Below, piece after piece: positions 18,285 to 28,401 of a stretch of DNA of 64,000 nt. The stretch covers positions 3,042,810 through 3,106,809 of the forward strand of contig OX638318.1 in assembly GCA_951812585.1 (NCBI GenBank). The letters are read 5' to 3'. Source of the stretch: Rhodothermales bacterium. Lineage in GTDB: Bacteria > Bacteroidota > Rhodothermia > Rhodothermales > Bin80. Position 1 is the stretch's first letter; each line of letters opens with the position of its first letter. The notes below the pieces were generated by a model. It was given only the letters and a program-made list of their open reading frames with translations. It had not been told where the DNA came from and made no database searches. Both the position numbers and the translations under genes were made by a program.

Positions 18285-19562
18285 ATGCGTATTCTCGTTG
18301 TAGGCAGCGGCGGTCGTGAGCACGCGCTGGGGTGGGCGCTCGCCCAGAGCGACACCGCGCTGTGCTTCGCGCCGGGCAATGCGGGCACCGCTGCGCTGGG
18401 ACGCAACGTCGCCATCGGTGCCACGGACATTCCGGCTCTGGCGGCATTTGTGCGCCAGGAGTCCATGGACCTCACGGTCGTAGGACCCGAGATACCGCTG
18501 GTGGCGGGGATTGCCGACGCTTTTGCGGCCGCGCGGCTGCCCGTGATGGGTCCGACCGCCGCCGCATCGGAGATTGAAGGAAGCAAGGCGTTTGCCAAGA
18601 GCTTCATGGCGCGCAGGGGAATCCCGACGGCGGACTTCCGGGTGTTTACCGCTGACACCTATGATGCAGCCCGCCAGTACGTCCAGGATCAGGGGGCGCC
18701 TATCGTCATCAAGGCTAGCGGGCTGGCTGCAGGCAAGGGGGCAATCGTTTGCACGACAGAGGAAGAGGCACTCGCTGCGCTCGAGCGTACCCTGCAGGCG
18801 CGCGACTTCGGGGATGCCGGTGCAGAAGTCGTGGTGGAGGCGTACATGGAGGGCGAAGAAGCCAGCGTATTTGCCTTTACCGACGGGGATGATTACGTGT
18901 GCCTCTCACCGGCACAGGACCACAAGCGGATTGGGGAGCATGACACCGGCCCGAATACAGGCGGGATGGGTGCCTACGCCCCTGCGCCAGTAGTGGATGC
19001 GGCGCTGCTGCAGCGCGTGCGCGCGGATATCATCGAGCCGACGCTGGAAGGCCTGGCCAGCGAGGGGCGTCTCTACCGCGGCTGCCTCTACGTCGGCCTG
19101 ATGGTGACAGGCGATGGACCGAAGGTTGTCGAATTCAACTGTCGCTTGGGAGATCCTGAGGCGCAAGTCGTGCTGCCGCTGCTGGATGTCGATGCCGCAG
19201 AGCTAATGCTGGCGGTCACCGACGGCCGCCTCGGCCGCTTGCGGGTGGATTTGGCCTCGGACGCAGCACTTTGCGTGGTGTTGGCTTCGCGCGGATACCC
19301 CGGGCCATACACCAGGGGCTACGCCATCAGCGGCCTGGAAGCGGCGTCCGAGGAGGCACTGGTGTTTCACGCTGGCACGGCGCATAACGACAAAGGCGAG
19401 GCGGTAACGGCAGGCGGCCGCGTCCTGGGCGTAACCGGACGCGGCCCCACGCTGGAGGCCGCGTTGGCGAAGGCATACGCTGCAGCGAACTGTATCACCT
19501 TTGAAGGTGCTGTCATGCGGCGAGACATTGGACAGAAGGGCTTGGAGCGCATGAAGTTATGA
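18285..19562 (+). CDS. purD: phosphoribosylamine-glycine ligase
   Basis: ATP-grasp enzyme making GAR in purine synthesis. The N-terminus MRILVVGSGGREHALGWAL is diagnostic. It is followed by 'VVGPEIPLVAGIADAF', 'SKAFAKSFMARRGIPTA', 'VIKASGLAAGKGAIV', and the metal/ATP region 'FNCRLGDPEAQVVLPLL'. 425 residues, normal length. The stop overlaps the ATG of the NHL gene (ATGA at 19559-19562), so the two are coupled even though the partner has no known purine role. Confidence 0.97.
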   Translation: MRILVVGSGGREHALGWALAQSDTALCFAPGNAGTAALGRNVAIGATDIPALAAFVRQESMDLTVVGPEIPLVAGIADAFAAARLPVMGPTAAASEIEGSKAFAKSFMARRGIPTADFRVFTADTYDAARQYVQDQGAPIVIKASGLAAGKGAIVCTTEEEALAALERTLQARDFGDAGAEVVVEAYMEGEEASVFAFTDGDDYVCLSPAQDHKRIGEHDTGPNTGGMGAYAPAPVVDAALLQRVRADIIEPTLEGLASEGRLYRGCLYVGLMVTGDGPKVVEFNCRLGDPEAQVVLPLLDVDAAELMLAVTDGRLGRLRVDLASDAALCVVLASRGYPGPYTRGYAISGLEAASEEALVFHAGTAHNDKGEAVTAGGRVLGVTGRGPTLEAALAKAYAAANCITFEGAVMRRDIGQKGLERMKL

Positions 19563-20449
19563 AGCCGCTGCTGATGCTTATGGGTCTGGCGTGGGCCCTG
19601 GCGGCTCATGCGCAGGAGGATGTGGAGCAATTCGAGGTGCTTGCAACCTTCGACGAAGCGCACCGGCTGGCCATTGATGCAAGGGATCGGCTCTTTGTTG
19701 TGGACCGGGGACGCGCGGTCGTCGTGCAGCTGAACCTGGATGGTACGGAGCAGACGCGTCTGGGCGGCCCGGGAAGCCAAGATGGCGAGTTTGACGAACC
19801 CGTAGACATTGATCCGGGCGTTGGACTGACATGGCTGGTGGCCGATGCGGGGAATGGGCGTGTGCAGCGCTTTTCGCAGACGTTCATGCACATAGAGACG
19901 CTGGTTGTGCCGCGCGATGCGCAGTTTGAGCCAGGCATCCCGAACCGGCTAGAGCCCAAGGACGAGCAGCTGCATGGCGGGAGGCCCCGGGCCGTAGCGC
20001 AAAGTCCTACCGGTGAGCTGTTTGTGATAGAGGAGTCGCAGGGCATCGTGCTGAAATGGGACAAGAGTCGACGCCTGGAACGGGCTATCGGCGGTTTTGG
20101 CCATGGCGAAGGGGCGCTGCAGAAACCCGTGGCGCTGGCAGTGGACACCAAGCAGCTCTATGTGGCTGATTACGGCCTGCAGGCCGTGGCGGTGTACGAT
20201 CTCTACGGAGGCTTCGTCCGCCTGATTGCGCGCGGCAGGGCCACGGATGTGCGCGCCGTAACACTGGCGCAAGCGCGCTTGTGGATCGTCATGCCCAGGC
20301 ACATTCTCGTGGCGGAAACCACCGGCCGCATTCTTCATGTGCTGCCCGTGCCCGAAGGGCAGGTCCTGGTGGATGCAGTCCCGCACGGCGCGTACCTCTA
20401 CATGCTCAGTGCGGAGGCGCTTTTGCGAACCCGCATCGAGCGTTTCTAA
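19559..20449 (+). CDS. secreted NHL-type beta-propeller protein
   Basis: 296 residues with a signal peptide (MKPLLMLMGLAWALAAHA). Repeats of the form 'LAIDARDRLFVVDRGRAVVVQLNLDG', 'GLTWLVADAGNGRVQRF' and 'ALAVDTKQLYVADYGLQAVAVYDLYG' are NHL blades. It is predicted to be periplasmic or cell-surface. It is translationally coupled to purD through an ATGA overlap. The ligand is unknown. Confidence 0.78.
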   Translation: MKPLLMLMGLAWALAAHAQEDVEQFEVLATFDEAHRLAIDARDRLFVVDRGRAVVVQLNLDGTEQTRLGGPGSQDGEFDEPVDIDPGVGLTWLVADAGNGRVQRFSQTFMHIETLVVPRDAQFEPGIPNRLEPKDEQLHGGRPRAVAQSPTGELFVIEESQGIVLKWDKSRRLERAIGGFGHGEGALQKPVALAVDTKQLYVADYGLQAVAVYDLYGGFVRLIARGRATDVRAVTLAQARLWIVMPRHILVAETTGRILHVLPVPEGQVLVDAVPHGAYLYMLSAEALLRTRIERF

Positions 20450-20983
20450 CCGTGCGTGCACTGCACGCGACCTTGGCACCATACAAACAGCGGAGCGGAG
20501 CGTGCATGCACCGGGCAGACTGTGCGGCTCCGGCATGGATTCCGTTGCGGCGCTTGATGCACGCAACGGGCCCGCGGCGGGCATATGAACATCTGGCGAG
20601 CGACTTTGTTATAGTCGCGGCTCGTAACGGATAACGGGTGTGCGGAGTTTGGAACGTCCGCCAGAATTCGTTTCTTTACGGGCCATATTGCAGGTTTGCC
20701 ATGAAGCAGTACAAGACTTGCGAACGATGCGTACGACCCTGTGCGCTGGCCACGGCTGGCTGTCATCGCGAACCTCACAGGCTCTCACGGATTTACGGGT
20801 GCCAGCCGCCGGTCAATCCCGACGCATGTCACATACGCTAAGTGTCGCATGGGGCTCTTGACGCCTCATGCCAATGCAGTGTCCTCTCCAGCGTTGCACC
20901 CGCCTCGGCAAAGATTTGCGCATCAGCATACCCACGTCCGAAGCGCTGCGCTCATGCGTCACCAGTCATAACGACGATCCACC
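20450..20983. other. 534-base leader region before ilvB
   Basis: No convincing gene. It contains a short perfect palindrome at 20454-20468 (GCGTGCA-C-TGCACGC) directly after the NHL stop, a hairpin at 20600-20618 and a 46-codon Cys-rich frame at 20701-20841. I see no run of Leu, Ile or Val codons that would mark an attenuation peptide, and no recognisable T-box. The length is notable before such a compact operon. Confidence 0.55.
20600..20618. repeat. inverted repeat in the ilvB leader
   Basis: GCGACT and AGTCGC are perfect complements with loop TTGTTAT. No T run follows. It could be part of a regulatory leader or a protein site; nothing else supports a role. Confidence 0.45.
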
Positions 20984-22786
20984 ATGCAATACGATTCCCA
21001 TACCAAGGTAACACCGGTTGGAACAGCCGGGGATGCGCTTCCCGAGCCAAACCCGGAACTGGTGGTGGAAGGGCAGCCCATCTCCGGCGCAGAGATACTG
21101 TTACGCGCGCTGCAAGCGGAGGGCGTCAACGTGATCTTCGGGCATCCGGGCGGCGCGGTCATCAAAATCTACGACGAGATGGCCCGCACCAACCCGGACT
21201 TCAAGCACATCCTGGTGCGGCATGAGCAGGGCGGGACACACGCCGCAGAAGGCTATGCCAAAGCCACCGGCAAGGTGGGCACGGTGCTGGTGACCAGCGG
21301 TCCTGGCGCAACCAACACGGTGACTGGGATCGCCGATGCATACATGGATTCGGTGCCCATCGTGGTCTTCACCGGCCAAGTGCCCACAGGCCTTATAGGC
21401 AATGACGCTTTTCAGGAATGTGATGCCATCGGCGTAACGCGATCCATCACAAAGCACAGCTATCTGGTTCGGGACGTAAAAGATCTGGCCCGCACCGTCA
21501 GGGAAGCATACCATGTGGCGCGAACGGGGCGCCCGGGTCCGGTGCTGGTAGATTTGCCCAAAGATGTGCTCCTGTCGACTGCGCCCTTTAGCTACCCAGA
21601 AACGGTCAACATTCGCGGCTATGTTGTGCCCGGGGCCGGGCGCCCGGAAAAGATCGAGCGTGCCGCGCGCATGATTGCCGAATCAAAGCGGCCCATCTTT
21701 TATGTGGGCGGCGGCGCGATAAACGCCGGTGCGTCGGCGAAGCTGTGTGAACTCGCGCGGCGCGCCCGCATTCCCGTTACGACCACGCTGCACGGGCTGG
21801 GGGCGTTTCCAGAGGATGATCCGCTGTCGCTACGCATGCTGGGGATGCACGGGACCTGGTGGGCCAACCAGGCTATTCAGCACTGCGACCTTATCATCGC
21901 CGTGGGTGCGCGTTTTGATGACCGCGTTACGGGCAAGCTGGACTCCTGGGCACCGCATGCCAGCGTGATACATATCGAGATCGACCAGTCCTGTATCTCC
22001 AAGAACGTCTTTGCGGATTGCGCCATCCTGGGCGATGTGGGGCTCGTGCTGGATCAGTTGGATCCATTCATCCGGCGCAAGGATACCGACCAGTGGCTGG
22101 CGGAGATTGACGTCTGGCGGCAGGAATGCCCGCTGGAATACGAGCAGGGCGGAAAGCTGCGCGCCCAATACGTCATTGAGCGGCTCAGGGACAAGACGGG
22201 CGGAGACGCTGTGGTGCTGACCGATGTTGGGCAGCACCAGATGTGGACGGCGCAGTACTTCCGCTTTCTGTATCCGCGCACGCACATCACCTCCGGCGGA
22301 CTGGGCACGATGGGTTTCGGTATGCCCGCGGCTATGGGGGCGGCCTTTGGCCTGAGAGAGATGGGGAGCGACCGCCCCGTGGTATGCATCAGCGGCGATG
22401 GTGGCTTTGTGATGAACGCGCAGGAGCTCAGCGTCGCTGCTGCACACAACCTGCCGATCAAGCTGGCGGTCATCAACAACCGCTTTCTCGGTATGGTGCG
22501 CCAGTGGCAGGAGCTGTTTCATGCGGAGCGCTACAGCCACACGGACCTGTCAGATACGAATCCCGACTTTGTGAAGCTGGCCGAGGCCTACCACTGCGTC
22601 GGTCTGCGCGCCACGAACAACGAGGAAGCCATTGGCATCATCGATGAGGCCTGGACTATCAACGACCGGCCGGTGCTGATGGATTTTCAGGTAGCCAAGG
22701 AAGAGATGGTGTTTCCCATGGTTCCAGCCGGTGCGGCCACCGGCGACATGATTACCAAGCGTATCGTCCCCAACTCATTTGTCTAG
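20984..22786 (+). CDS. ilvB: acetolactate synthase large subunit
   Basis: ThDP enzyme for the first common step of valine and leucine synthesis, also making acetohydroxybutyrate for isoleucine. The N-terminal ThDP region 'VIFGHPGGAVIKIYDEM' contains proline and glycine where the catalytic Glu segment 'ILVRHEQGGTHAAEGYAKATG' follows. The C-terminal ThDP motif is 'ISGDGGFVMNAQELSVAA...NN'. 600 residues. The first ~30 residues are an extension before 'ISGAEILLRALQAEGV'. It heads the eight-gene branched-chain cluster; ilvN follows 7 bases after its stop. Confidence 0.97.
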   Translation: MQYDSHTKVTPVGTAGDALPEPNPELVVEGQPISGAEILLRALQAEGVNVIFGHPGGAVIKIYDEMARTNPDFKHILVRHEQGGTHAAEGYAKATGKVGTVLVTSGPGATNTVTGIADAYMDSVPIVVFTGQVPTGLIGNDAFQECDAIGVTRSITKHSYLVRDVKDLARTVREAYHVARTGRPGPVLVDLPKDVLLSTAPFSYPETVNIRGYVVPGAGRPEKIERAARMIAESKRPIFYVGGGAINAGASAKLCELARRARIPVTTTLHGLGAFPEDDPLSLRMLGMHGTWWANQAIQHCDLIIAVGARFDDRVTGKLDSWAPHASVIHIEIDQSCISKNVFADCAILGDVGLVLDQLDPFIRRKDTDQWLAEIDVWRQECPLEYEQGGKLRAQYVIERLRDKTGGDAVVLTDVGQHQMWTAQYFRFLYPRTHITSGGLGTMGFGMPAAMGAAFGLREMGSDRPVVCISGDGGFVMNAQELSVAAAHNLPIKLAVINNRFLGMVRQWQELFHAERYSHTDLSDTNPDFVKLAEAYHCVGLRATNNEEAIGIIDEAWTINDRPVLMDFQVAKEEMVFPMVPAGAATGDMITKRIVPNSFV

Positions 22787-22793
22787 GCAGGCC

Positions 22794-23369
22794 ATGGCGG
22801 AATCACTGGTCCTTACGCCCCAGCAGATCAAGCGCAAGAAGGCGGCTGGAGAACCCCTCGAGCCCGATGAAGACGAGCTGATCCATCGACACACCATCAC
22901 GGTCCTGGTGGAGAACTCGATCGGGTCGCTGATTCGCGTGGTAAATCTTTTTGCTGCCCGCGGCTTCAACATCGACAGCATTACGGTCGGCCCAACCGAC
23001 GACGCATCCACCAGCCGCATGCACATCGTCACCACGGGCAATGACCGTATCATTGCGCAGATTCTGCGCCAGCTGAGCCGCCTCCTGGATACGATCGAGG
23101 TCTGCGACCTTACGGGTTCCAATTATGTGGAGCGGGAGCTGTGTTTGCTCAAGGTGCACTACACGCCCCAATCTCGTGCAGAGATCATGGATGTCAACAC
23201 GGTGTTTCGCGGCAAGGTGGTGGATATCACGCCGAACGCGTTCACCTTCGAGCTCACCGGACCCACGCCCAAGATAGACGCCTTTATCAATATGATGCGC
23301 CCGCACCAGATCCTGGAGGTGGCGCGCAGCGGACGCGTGGCGATGCAGCGCAATCAGATCGACTACTAA
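22794..23369 (+). CDS. ilvN: acetolactate synthase small (regulatory) subunit
   Basis: Regulatory subunit for valine feedback. An ACT domain begins at '[31 protein letters not shown]' (about residues 30-60). A second C-terminal ACT-like half follows ('[21 protein letters not shown]'). About 191 residues with ATG 22794. An in-frame TTG at 22779 would overlap ilvB. An AGGCAGG just before the ATG is a plausible ribosome site, rare in this window. The N-terminal 25 residues are an extension beyond the usual IlvH start. Confidence 0.95.
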   Translation: MAESLVLTPQQIKRKKAAGEPLEPDEDELIHRHTITVLVENSIGSLIRVVNLFAARGFNIDSITVGPTDDASTSRMHIVTTGNDRIIAQILRQLSRLLDTIEVCDLTGSNYVERELCLLKVHYTPQSRAEIMDVNTVFRGKVVDITPNAFTFELTGPTPKIDAFINMMRPHQILEVARSGRVAMQRNQIDY

Positions 23370-23370
23370 T

Positions 23371-24360
23371 ATGCAGGTACACTACGAAGCGGACACTCGT
23401 GCGATACGTAGCAAGAATGTGGCCATCATCGGCTATGGAAGCCAGGGACATGCCCATGCGCTGAACCTGGCGGACAGCGGCGTCACCGTCGCTGTGGGCC
23501 TTCGGGATGGCTCCGCTTCTAGTGACGCGGCTGCAGCCAAAGGGCTGCGCGTGATGAGCATCGGAGAAGCCGCACGATGGGGCGACGTAATCATGATCCT
23601 GATCCCGGACCAGCACCAGAAGGCCGTGTATGAGGCCGACATCGCGCCGTACATGGCGGGTGGCAAAGCGCTGGGGTTCGGGCACGGCTTCAACATCCAC
23701 TATGGCCAGATCAAGCCGCCCCCCGGCGTAGACGTGTTCATGGTCGCCCCCAAGTCGCCTGGACACCTGGTGCGCCGCACCTTTGAGGAGGGCAAGGGCA
23801 CGCCGTGCCTGGTTGCGGTGGCACAGGATGCCAGTGGCAGCACACTGGCGCTGGCCATCAGTTATGCGGACGCCATCGGCGGGACGCGGGCAGGCGTCAT
23901 AGAGACCAGTTTCAAAGACGAAACGGAGACCGACCTCTTTGGAGAGCAGGCTGTGCTGTGCGGCGGCTCCCAAGCGCTCATACAGGCGGGCTTTGAAACC
24001 CTCGTGGCCGCCGGGTATCCCGAGGAGCTGGCATATTTTGAAGTACTGCATGAGTTGAAGCTGATCGTGGATCTGTACTACGAGGGCGGCCTTTCGTACA
24101 TGAATCATTCCATCAGCGATACTGCAGAATACGGCAATTACACGCGCGGGCCGCGGGTGATCGATGCCGGTGTCAAGCAGCGAATGCAAGCAGTTCTGGA
24201 TGAAATTCAGTCAGGAGCATTTGCCAGGGAATGGATCAAAGAGTGCGAAGCCGGGGGTCGCGCTTTCAAGGCGCAACGGCAGGCGGTAGGATCGCACCCA
24301 ATCGAAGCCGTGGGCAAGCGCCTGCGCAAGATGATGAGCTGGCTCAGGCCTACAGGATAG
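23371..24360 (+). CDS. ilvC: ketol-acid reductoisomerase (NAD(P)+), class I
   Basis: Converts acetolactate to dihydroxyisovalerate. The Rossmann motif [17 protein letters not shown] is at about residues 24-40. The catalytic knotted domain has '[16 protein letters not shown]', '[17 protein letters not shown]' and 'SISDTAEYG'. 329 residues, the short class I form. The ATG follows the ilvN stop by one base, so it is coupled. The phosphate-binding loop after 'VGLRDGS' is short and Ser-rich; cofactor preference cannot be fixed by eye. Confidence 0.97.
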   Translation: MQVHYEADTRAIRSKNVAIIGYGSQGHAHALNLADSGVTVAVGLRDGSASSDAAAAKGLRVMSIGEAARWGDVIMILIPDQHQKAVYEADIAPYMAGGKALGFGHGFNIHYGQIKPPPGVDVFMVAPKSPGHLVRRTFEEGKGTPCLVAVAQDASGSTLALAISYADAIGGTRAGVIETSFKDETETDLFGEQAVLCGGSQALIQAGFETLVAAGYPEELAYFEVLHELKLIVDLYYEGGLSYMNHSISDTAEYGNYTRGPRVIDAGVKQRMQAVLDEIQSGAFAREWIKECEAGGRAFKAQRQAVGSHPIEAVGKRLRKMMSWLRPTG

Positions 24361-24365
24361 ATAGC

Positions 24366-25469
24366 ATGCTGCCCGCAGCAGTTCGCAAGGAGTACACCAT
24401 AGCAGTCTTGCCTGGGGATGGCATCGGGCCCGAGGTGACAGCCGTCGCCCTGCGGGTGCTGCGCGCGGTTGCCAAGGCGCATAACTTTGGCTTGGTGCTG
24501 ATTGAATACGCGGTGGGTGGCGAGGCGCTGGATCGTTATGACGAGCCCCTGCCAAAAGAAACGCTCCGCGCATGCAAAGCCGCCGATGCGGTGCTTTTAG
24601 GCGCTATCGGCGGCCCTCGATGGGACCACGAAACAGGTGCCCGGCGCTGCGAAACGGCGCTTCTGGGTTTAAGGAAAAGCCTAGACGTCTACGCCAACTT
24701 GCGTCCCGTACAGGTCTTTGAAGGGCTCGCTGATCGATCCCCGCTGGGAATGGACCGGGTCTCCGGCGCCGACATCCTTCTCGTGCGCGAGTTGACTGGC
24801 GGTATCTACTTTGGCACACCCCGCGGGCAGAAAGCTGTAGGCGGGCTGCGCACGGGTACCAACACGATGACCTACCGGGAAGATGAGGTTGCACGCATTG
24901 CGCGCACGGCCTTCACATGGGCGCGGCGGCGCCGGTCCCGCGTAACGAGCGTGGACAAGGCCAATGTGCTGGAAGTGTCCCAGCTCTGGCGCACCGTGGT
25001 GGCTGAGGTGCACGCTGCTGAATTCCCCGAGTTAGCACTCGATCACCTCTATGTGGATAATGCCGCCATGCAGCTGATTCTGCGCCCGCGTGCGTTTGAT
25101 GTGATCCTGACCGGAAACCTCTTCGGCGATATTCTTTCTGACCTTGCCGCTACGCTGCCAGGGTCTCTAGGACTGCTCCCGTCGGCAAGCGTGGGTGCGT
25201 CAGTAGGCCTGTTTGAGCCCGTGCATGGCAGTGCCCCGGACCTCGCTGGTCAGGGTCGCGCCAATCCCATGGGGGCGGTGCTGAGTGCGGCCATGATGCT
25301 GGAGTCGCTGGGCGAAGGTGTGGCTGCCCAGCGGATACGGAACGGGGTAGCCGCGTGTCTGCAGGAGGGTGTAGCGACGGCAGACCTGGGCGGTACTGCG
25401 TCCACGAGCACGGTTGGCGAGGCCATCATCGCCTTTACGGCAGGGCTGACAACGGCGAAATCTCAATAG
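24366..25469 (+). CDS. leuB: 3-isopropylmalate dehydrogenase
   Basis: Oxidises 3-isopropylmalate with NAD+. Opens 'KEYTIAVLPGDGIGPEVTAVALRVL'. Carries 'LLGAIGGPRWDHE', 'ESGGIYFG'-type 'LTGGIYFGTPRG', the substrate region 'VTSVDKANVLEVSQLWR' and 'LFEPVHGSAPDLAGQGRANPMG'. 367 residues with ATG 24366; an in-frame start at 24231 would overlap ilvC. One cluster member between ilvC and leuA. Confidence 0.96.
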   Translation: MLPAAVRKEYTIAVLPGDGIGPEVTAVALRVLRAVAKAHNFGLVLIEYAVGGEALDRYDEPLPKETLRACKAADAVLLGAIGGPRWDHETGARRCETALLGLRKSLDVYANLRPVQVFEGLADRSPLGMDRVSGADILLVRELTGGIYFGTPRGQKAVGGLRTGTNTMTYREDEVARIARTAFTWARRRRSRVTSVDKANVLEVSQLWRTVVAEVHAAEFPELALDHLYVDNAAMQLILRPRAFDVILTGNLFGDILSDLAATLPGSLGLLPSASVGASVGLFEPVHGSAPDLAGQGRANPMGAVLSAAMMLESLGEGVAAQRIRNGVAACLQEGVATADLGGTASTSTVGEAIIAFTAGLTTAKSQ

Positions 25470-25476
25470 TCAGGTC

Positions 25477-27096
25477 ATGTCTTTTGATCACGTAAGAATA
25501 TTCGATACCACGCTGCGCGATGGTGAGCAAGCGCCTGGCGCTGCCATGACCATCAGCGAGAAGCTCCGCATAGCGCACCAGCTGGCCAAGCTTAATGTGG
25601 ATGTCATTGAGGCGGGCTTTCCGATCTCGTCGCCCGCGCAGTTTGAGGCTGTACAGCGTATTGCCGGCGAGGTCAAAGGCCCGGTGATATGTGCACTGGC
25701 GCGTACGATACCGGCGGATATCCGGGCAGCCGGCGAAGCGCTGGTCACCGGTGCCGCGAGCCGCATTCACACTTTTATTGCGACGAGCGACATTCATCTT
25801 AAGGCCAAGTTCGCCGCAGATCGGTATGGCCGTTCTCTTGCCGACAAGCGCAAGACAATCCTGCGCATGGCGCAGGAGGCTGTAACACAGGCGTGCGAGG
25901 TCACCAGCGATGTGGAGTTCAGCGCTGAGGATGCAGGACGCACCGACCCAGGGTACCTGGTGGAGGTGATCAACGCCGCCATCGAGGCGGGAGCCACCAC
26001 GATCAACATTCCAGATACCACGGGCTATTGCGTGCCGCACGAGTACGCCGCCCTGTTTCATACGGTCGGGGAGCGATGTGATCTGAATGGCCAGGTCACG
26101 TTGTCTACACATTGCCACGACGATCTTGGACTTGCGGTGGCCAATTCACTGGCGGGCGTGCTGGCAGGCGCGCGCCAGGTGGAATGCACAATCAACGGTA
26201 TTGGGGAGCGTGCGGGCAATGCTTCGCTGGAAGAGGTCGTGATGGCGCTCAACGTCAGGCGTAGCAACTTCGGTGCGCAGACGGCGATCGAGACGCAGCT
26301 GCTCACACCCACCAGCCGCTTGGTGTCGATCGCCACAGGCTTTGCGGTGCCACCGAACAAGGCGGTGGTCGGGGGCAATGCGTTCAGCCATGAGGCGGGC
26401 ATCCACCAGCATGGTGTGCTCAAAAGCCGTGAAACCTACGAAATCATGCGCGCCGAAGATGTGGGCCAGAACGCCGAAGCAATCAGGCTGGGACGGCACT
26501 CGGGGCGGCATGGCCTCTTCAGCCGCTTGAAGAGCCTCGGCGTGCATGTGGACGCGGAGCGACAGGAAGCACTGTATCAGCAGTTTGTGGAGCTGGCGGA
26601 CAAGAAGAAGGAGATCTTTGACGAAGATCTGCGCGAATTGGCGCAGCGCGCGGCCACGGGAAAATCGGAAACCAGTCATTACAGACTCGACTACCTGCGC
26701 GTATCGACGAGCACGGGCCGGGAGCCCCGGGCGGAAGTGCTGGTGCACCACGCCCGGTCCGGTACCCTGCGCCGGGAAATCGCCGACGGCGATGGCCCGG
26801 TGGCCGCGATCTACAAGGCTATTGACCAGGCCTCGGGCAGCCACCACGACCTGGTGAGCTATGCGATACGCTCGGTCGGCGAAGGAGCTGATGCGATGGG
26901 CGAAGCCACCGTGCTGATTGGAGGCAGCGGTGTCTTCTTTCGCGGCGTTTCCCGCCATACGGATGTACTGCGTGCTTCAGCCGACAGTTACATCAAGGCC
27001 CTGAACCAGTTGGAAACGTTTCGCACCGAGGAGAAAAATGTGGAGTTCGTCGGCGATGGTATCATGCAGTCTTTTGACAGCGGCGCACCGCAGTAG
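25477..27096 (+). CDS. leuA: 2-isopropylmalate synthase
   Basis: Condenses 2-ketoisovalerate and acetyl-CoA. The DRE-TIM metallolyase core has 'IFDTTLRDGEQAPGAAM' at residues 8-24, 'HCHDDLGLAVANSLAGV' and 'GIGERAGNASLEEVVMAL'. The C-terminal LeuA allosteric domain (about residues 390-530) includes 'ETSHYRLDYLRVST'. 539 residues, type 1 size. The start lies 7 bases after leuB. Confidence 0.96.
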   Translation: MSFDHVRIFDTTLRDGEQAPGAAMTISEKLRIAHQLAKLNVDVIEAGFPISSPAQFEAVQRIAGEVKGPVICALARTIPADIRAAGEALVTGAASRIHTFIATSDIHLKAKFAADRYGRSLADKRKTILRMAQEAVTQACEVTSDVEFSAEDAGRTDPGYLVEVINAAIEAGATTINIPDTTGYCVPHEYAALFHTVGERCDLNGQVTLSTHCHDDLGLAVANSLAGVLAGARQVECTINGIGERAGNASLEEVVMALNVRRSNFGAQTAIETQLLTPTSRLVSIATGFAVPPNKAVVGGNAFSHEAGIHQHGVLKSRETYEIMRAEDVGQNAEAIRLGRHSGRHGLFSRLKSLGVHVDAERQEALYQQFVELADKKKEIFDEDLRELAQRAATGKSETSHYRLDYLRVSTSTGREPRAEVLVHHARSGTLRREIADGDGPVAAIYKAIDQASGSHHDLVSYAIRSVGEGADAMGEATVLIGGSGVFFRGVSRHTDVLRASADSYIKALNQLETFRTEEKNVEFVGDGIMQSFDSGAPQ

Positions 27097-27099
27097 GGG

Positions 27100-28395
27100 A
27101 TGATGACCATAACAGAAAAGATCCTGGCGGCCCACGCAGCGCGCCCTCGTGTCACGCCCGGCGAAAGCATCTGGGTGGACGTCGACATACTGATGACACA
27201 CGATGTGTGTGGACCGCCTACGATTGACATCTTCAAGCGTGAGTTTGGGGAAGACGCGCGCGTCTGGGACCCCAACAAGCTGGTGGTCATGCCGGACCAC
27301 TACATCTTCACTGCGAACCACCATGCCAATCGCAACGTCAGACTCCTGCGCACATTCGCGACCGAGCAGGCGCTGCCGCATTTCTACGATGTGGGCACGC
27401 CGCGCTACAAGGGCGTGTGCCATGTGGCGTTGGCGGAAGAGGGTTTCAACAGGCCGGGGTCTCTGCTTATCGGAACCGACAGCCACACATGCACATCCGG
27501 TGCCTTCGGGATGTTTTCCACGGGCGTGGGCAACACCGATGCTGCACTGATCATGGGGACTGGCAAGATCTGGCTCCGCGTCCCGCAGACCATGCGCTTC
27601 ATCTTTGACGGGGCGCTGCCGCCATACCTGATGGCGAAGGATCTGATCCTAGCTGTTATCGGCGACATTGGCTGTGACGGTGCGACATACCGTGCGATGG
27701 AGTTTGATGGGGACGCCGTCTATGCGCTCTCTATGCAGGAGCGGATGACGCTTACCAACATGGCTATCGAAGCGGGCGGCAAGAACGGAGTCATTGCCCC
27801 GGATGCAGTAACCTTGGACTACCTGCGCACGCGAACCGACGCGCCTTTCGAGGTGGTTTACAGCGATGCAGACGCGCGGTACTATTCCGAGCACCGCTAC
27901 GACGTAAGCACCATGGAGCCTGTCGTGGCCAAGCCGCACCGCCCGGACAACAGGGCCTCCGTAGTTGAAGTGGCAGGAACGCGGCTTGACCGCGCCTATG
28001 TCGGCAGCTGTACAGGGGGCAAGCTGGAGGACTTTATAGCAGCGGCGTCCGTGCTCAAGGGGCAGGAGGTCGTGATCGACACGTATATCGTGCCCGCGAC
28101 CACCGAGATCGGGCAGGCGCTCCACACCACTGATCTCGATGGGATGTCGCTGCACGATATCTTTGAGAATGCGGGCTGTCTCATGGGGCAGGCGAGCTGC
28201 GGGGCTTGCCTGGGCGGTCCCAAGGATACCTTTGGACGCAACATGGCTCAAGAGGTGGTGATTTCAACGACCAATCGCAATTTCCCGGGCCGGATGGGCT
28301 CTAAGCAGGCTTCTGTGTTCCTGGCGTCACCGCTGACCGTGGCAGCTTCTGCGTTGGCCGGCGTCATTGCCGATCCCCGAACGGTGCTAGTCTAA
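27100..28395 (+). CDS. leuC: 3-isopropylmalate dehydratase large subunit
   Basis: [4Fe-4S] isomerase of leucine synthesis, working with leuD. Cluster ligands lie in 'YVGSCTGGKLEDF' and 'GQASCGACLGG'. Substrate motifs 'TDSHTCTSGAFGMFSTGVGNTD' and 'PGRMGSK' are present. 431 residues is the shorter homoaconitase/archaeal-like size, below the ~466 of the E. coli type. It starts 3 bases after leuA, and leuD follows 6 bases on. Confidence 0.95.
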   Translation: MMTITEKILAAHAARPRVTPGESIWVDVDILMTHDVCGPPTIDIFKREFGEDARVWDPNKLVVMPDHYIFTANHHANRNVRLLRTFATEQALPHFYDVGTPRYKGVCHVALAEEGFNRPGSLLIGTDSHTCTSGAFGMFSTGVGNTDAALIMGTGKIWLRVPQTMRFIFDGALPPYLMAKDLILAVIGDIGCDGATYRAMEFDGDAVYALSMQERMTLTNMAIEAGGKNGVIAPDAVTLDYLRTRTDAPFEVVYSDADARYYSEHRYDVSTMEPVVAKPHRPDNRASVVEVAGTRLDRAYVGSCTGGKLEDFIAAASVLKGQEVVIDTYIVPATTEIGQALHTTDLDGMSLHDIFENAGCLMGQASCGACLGGPKDTFGRNMAQEVVISTTNRNFPGRMGSKQASVFLASPLTVAASALAGVIADPRTVLV

Positions 28396-28401
28396 CAATT
28401 C

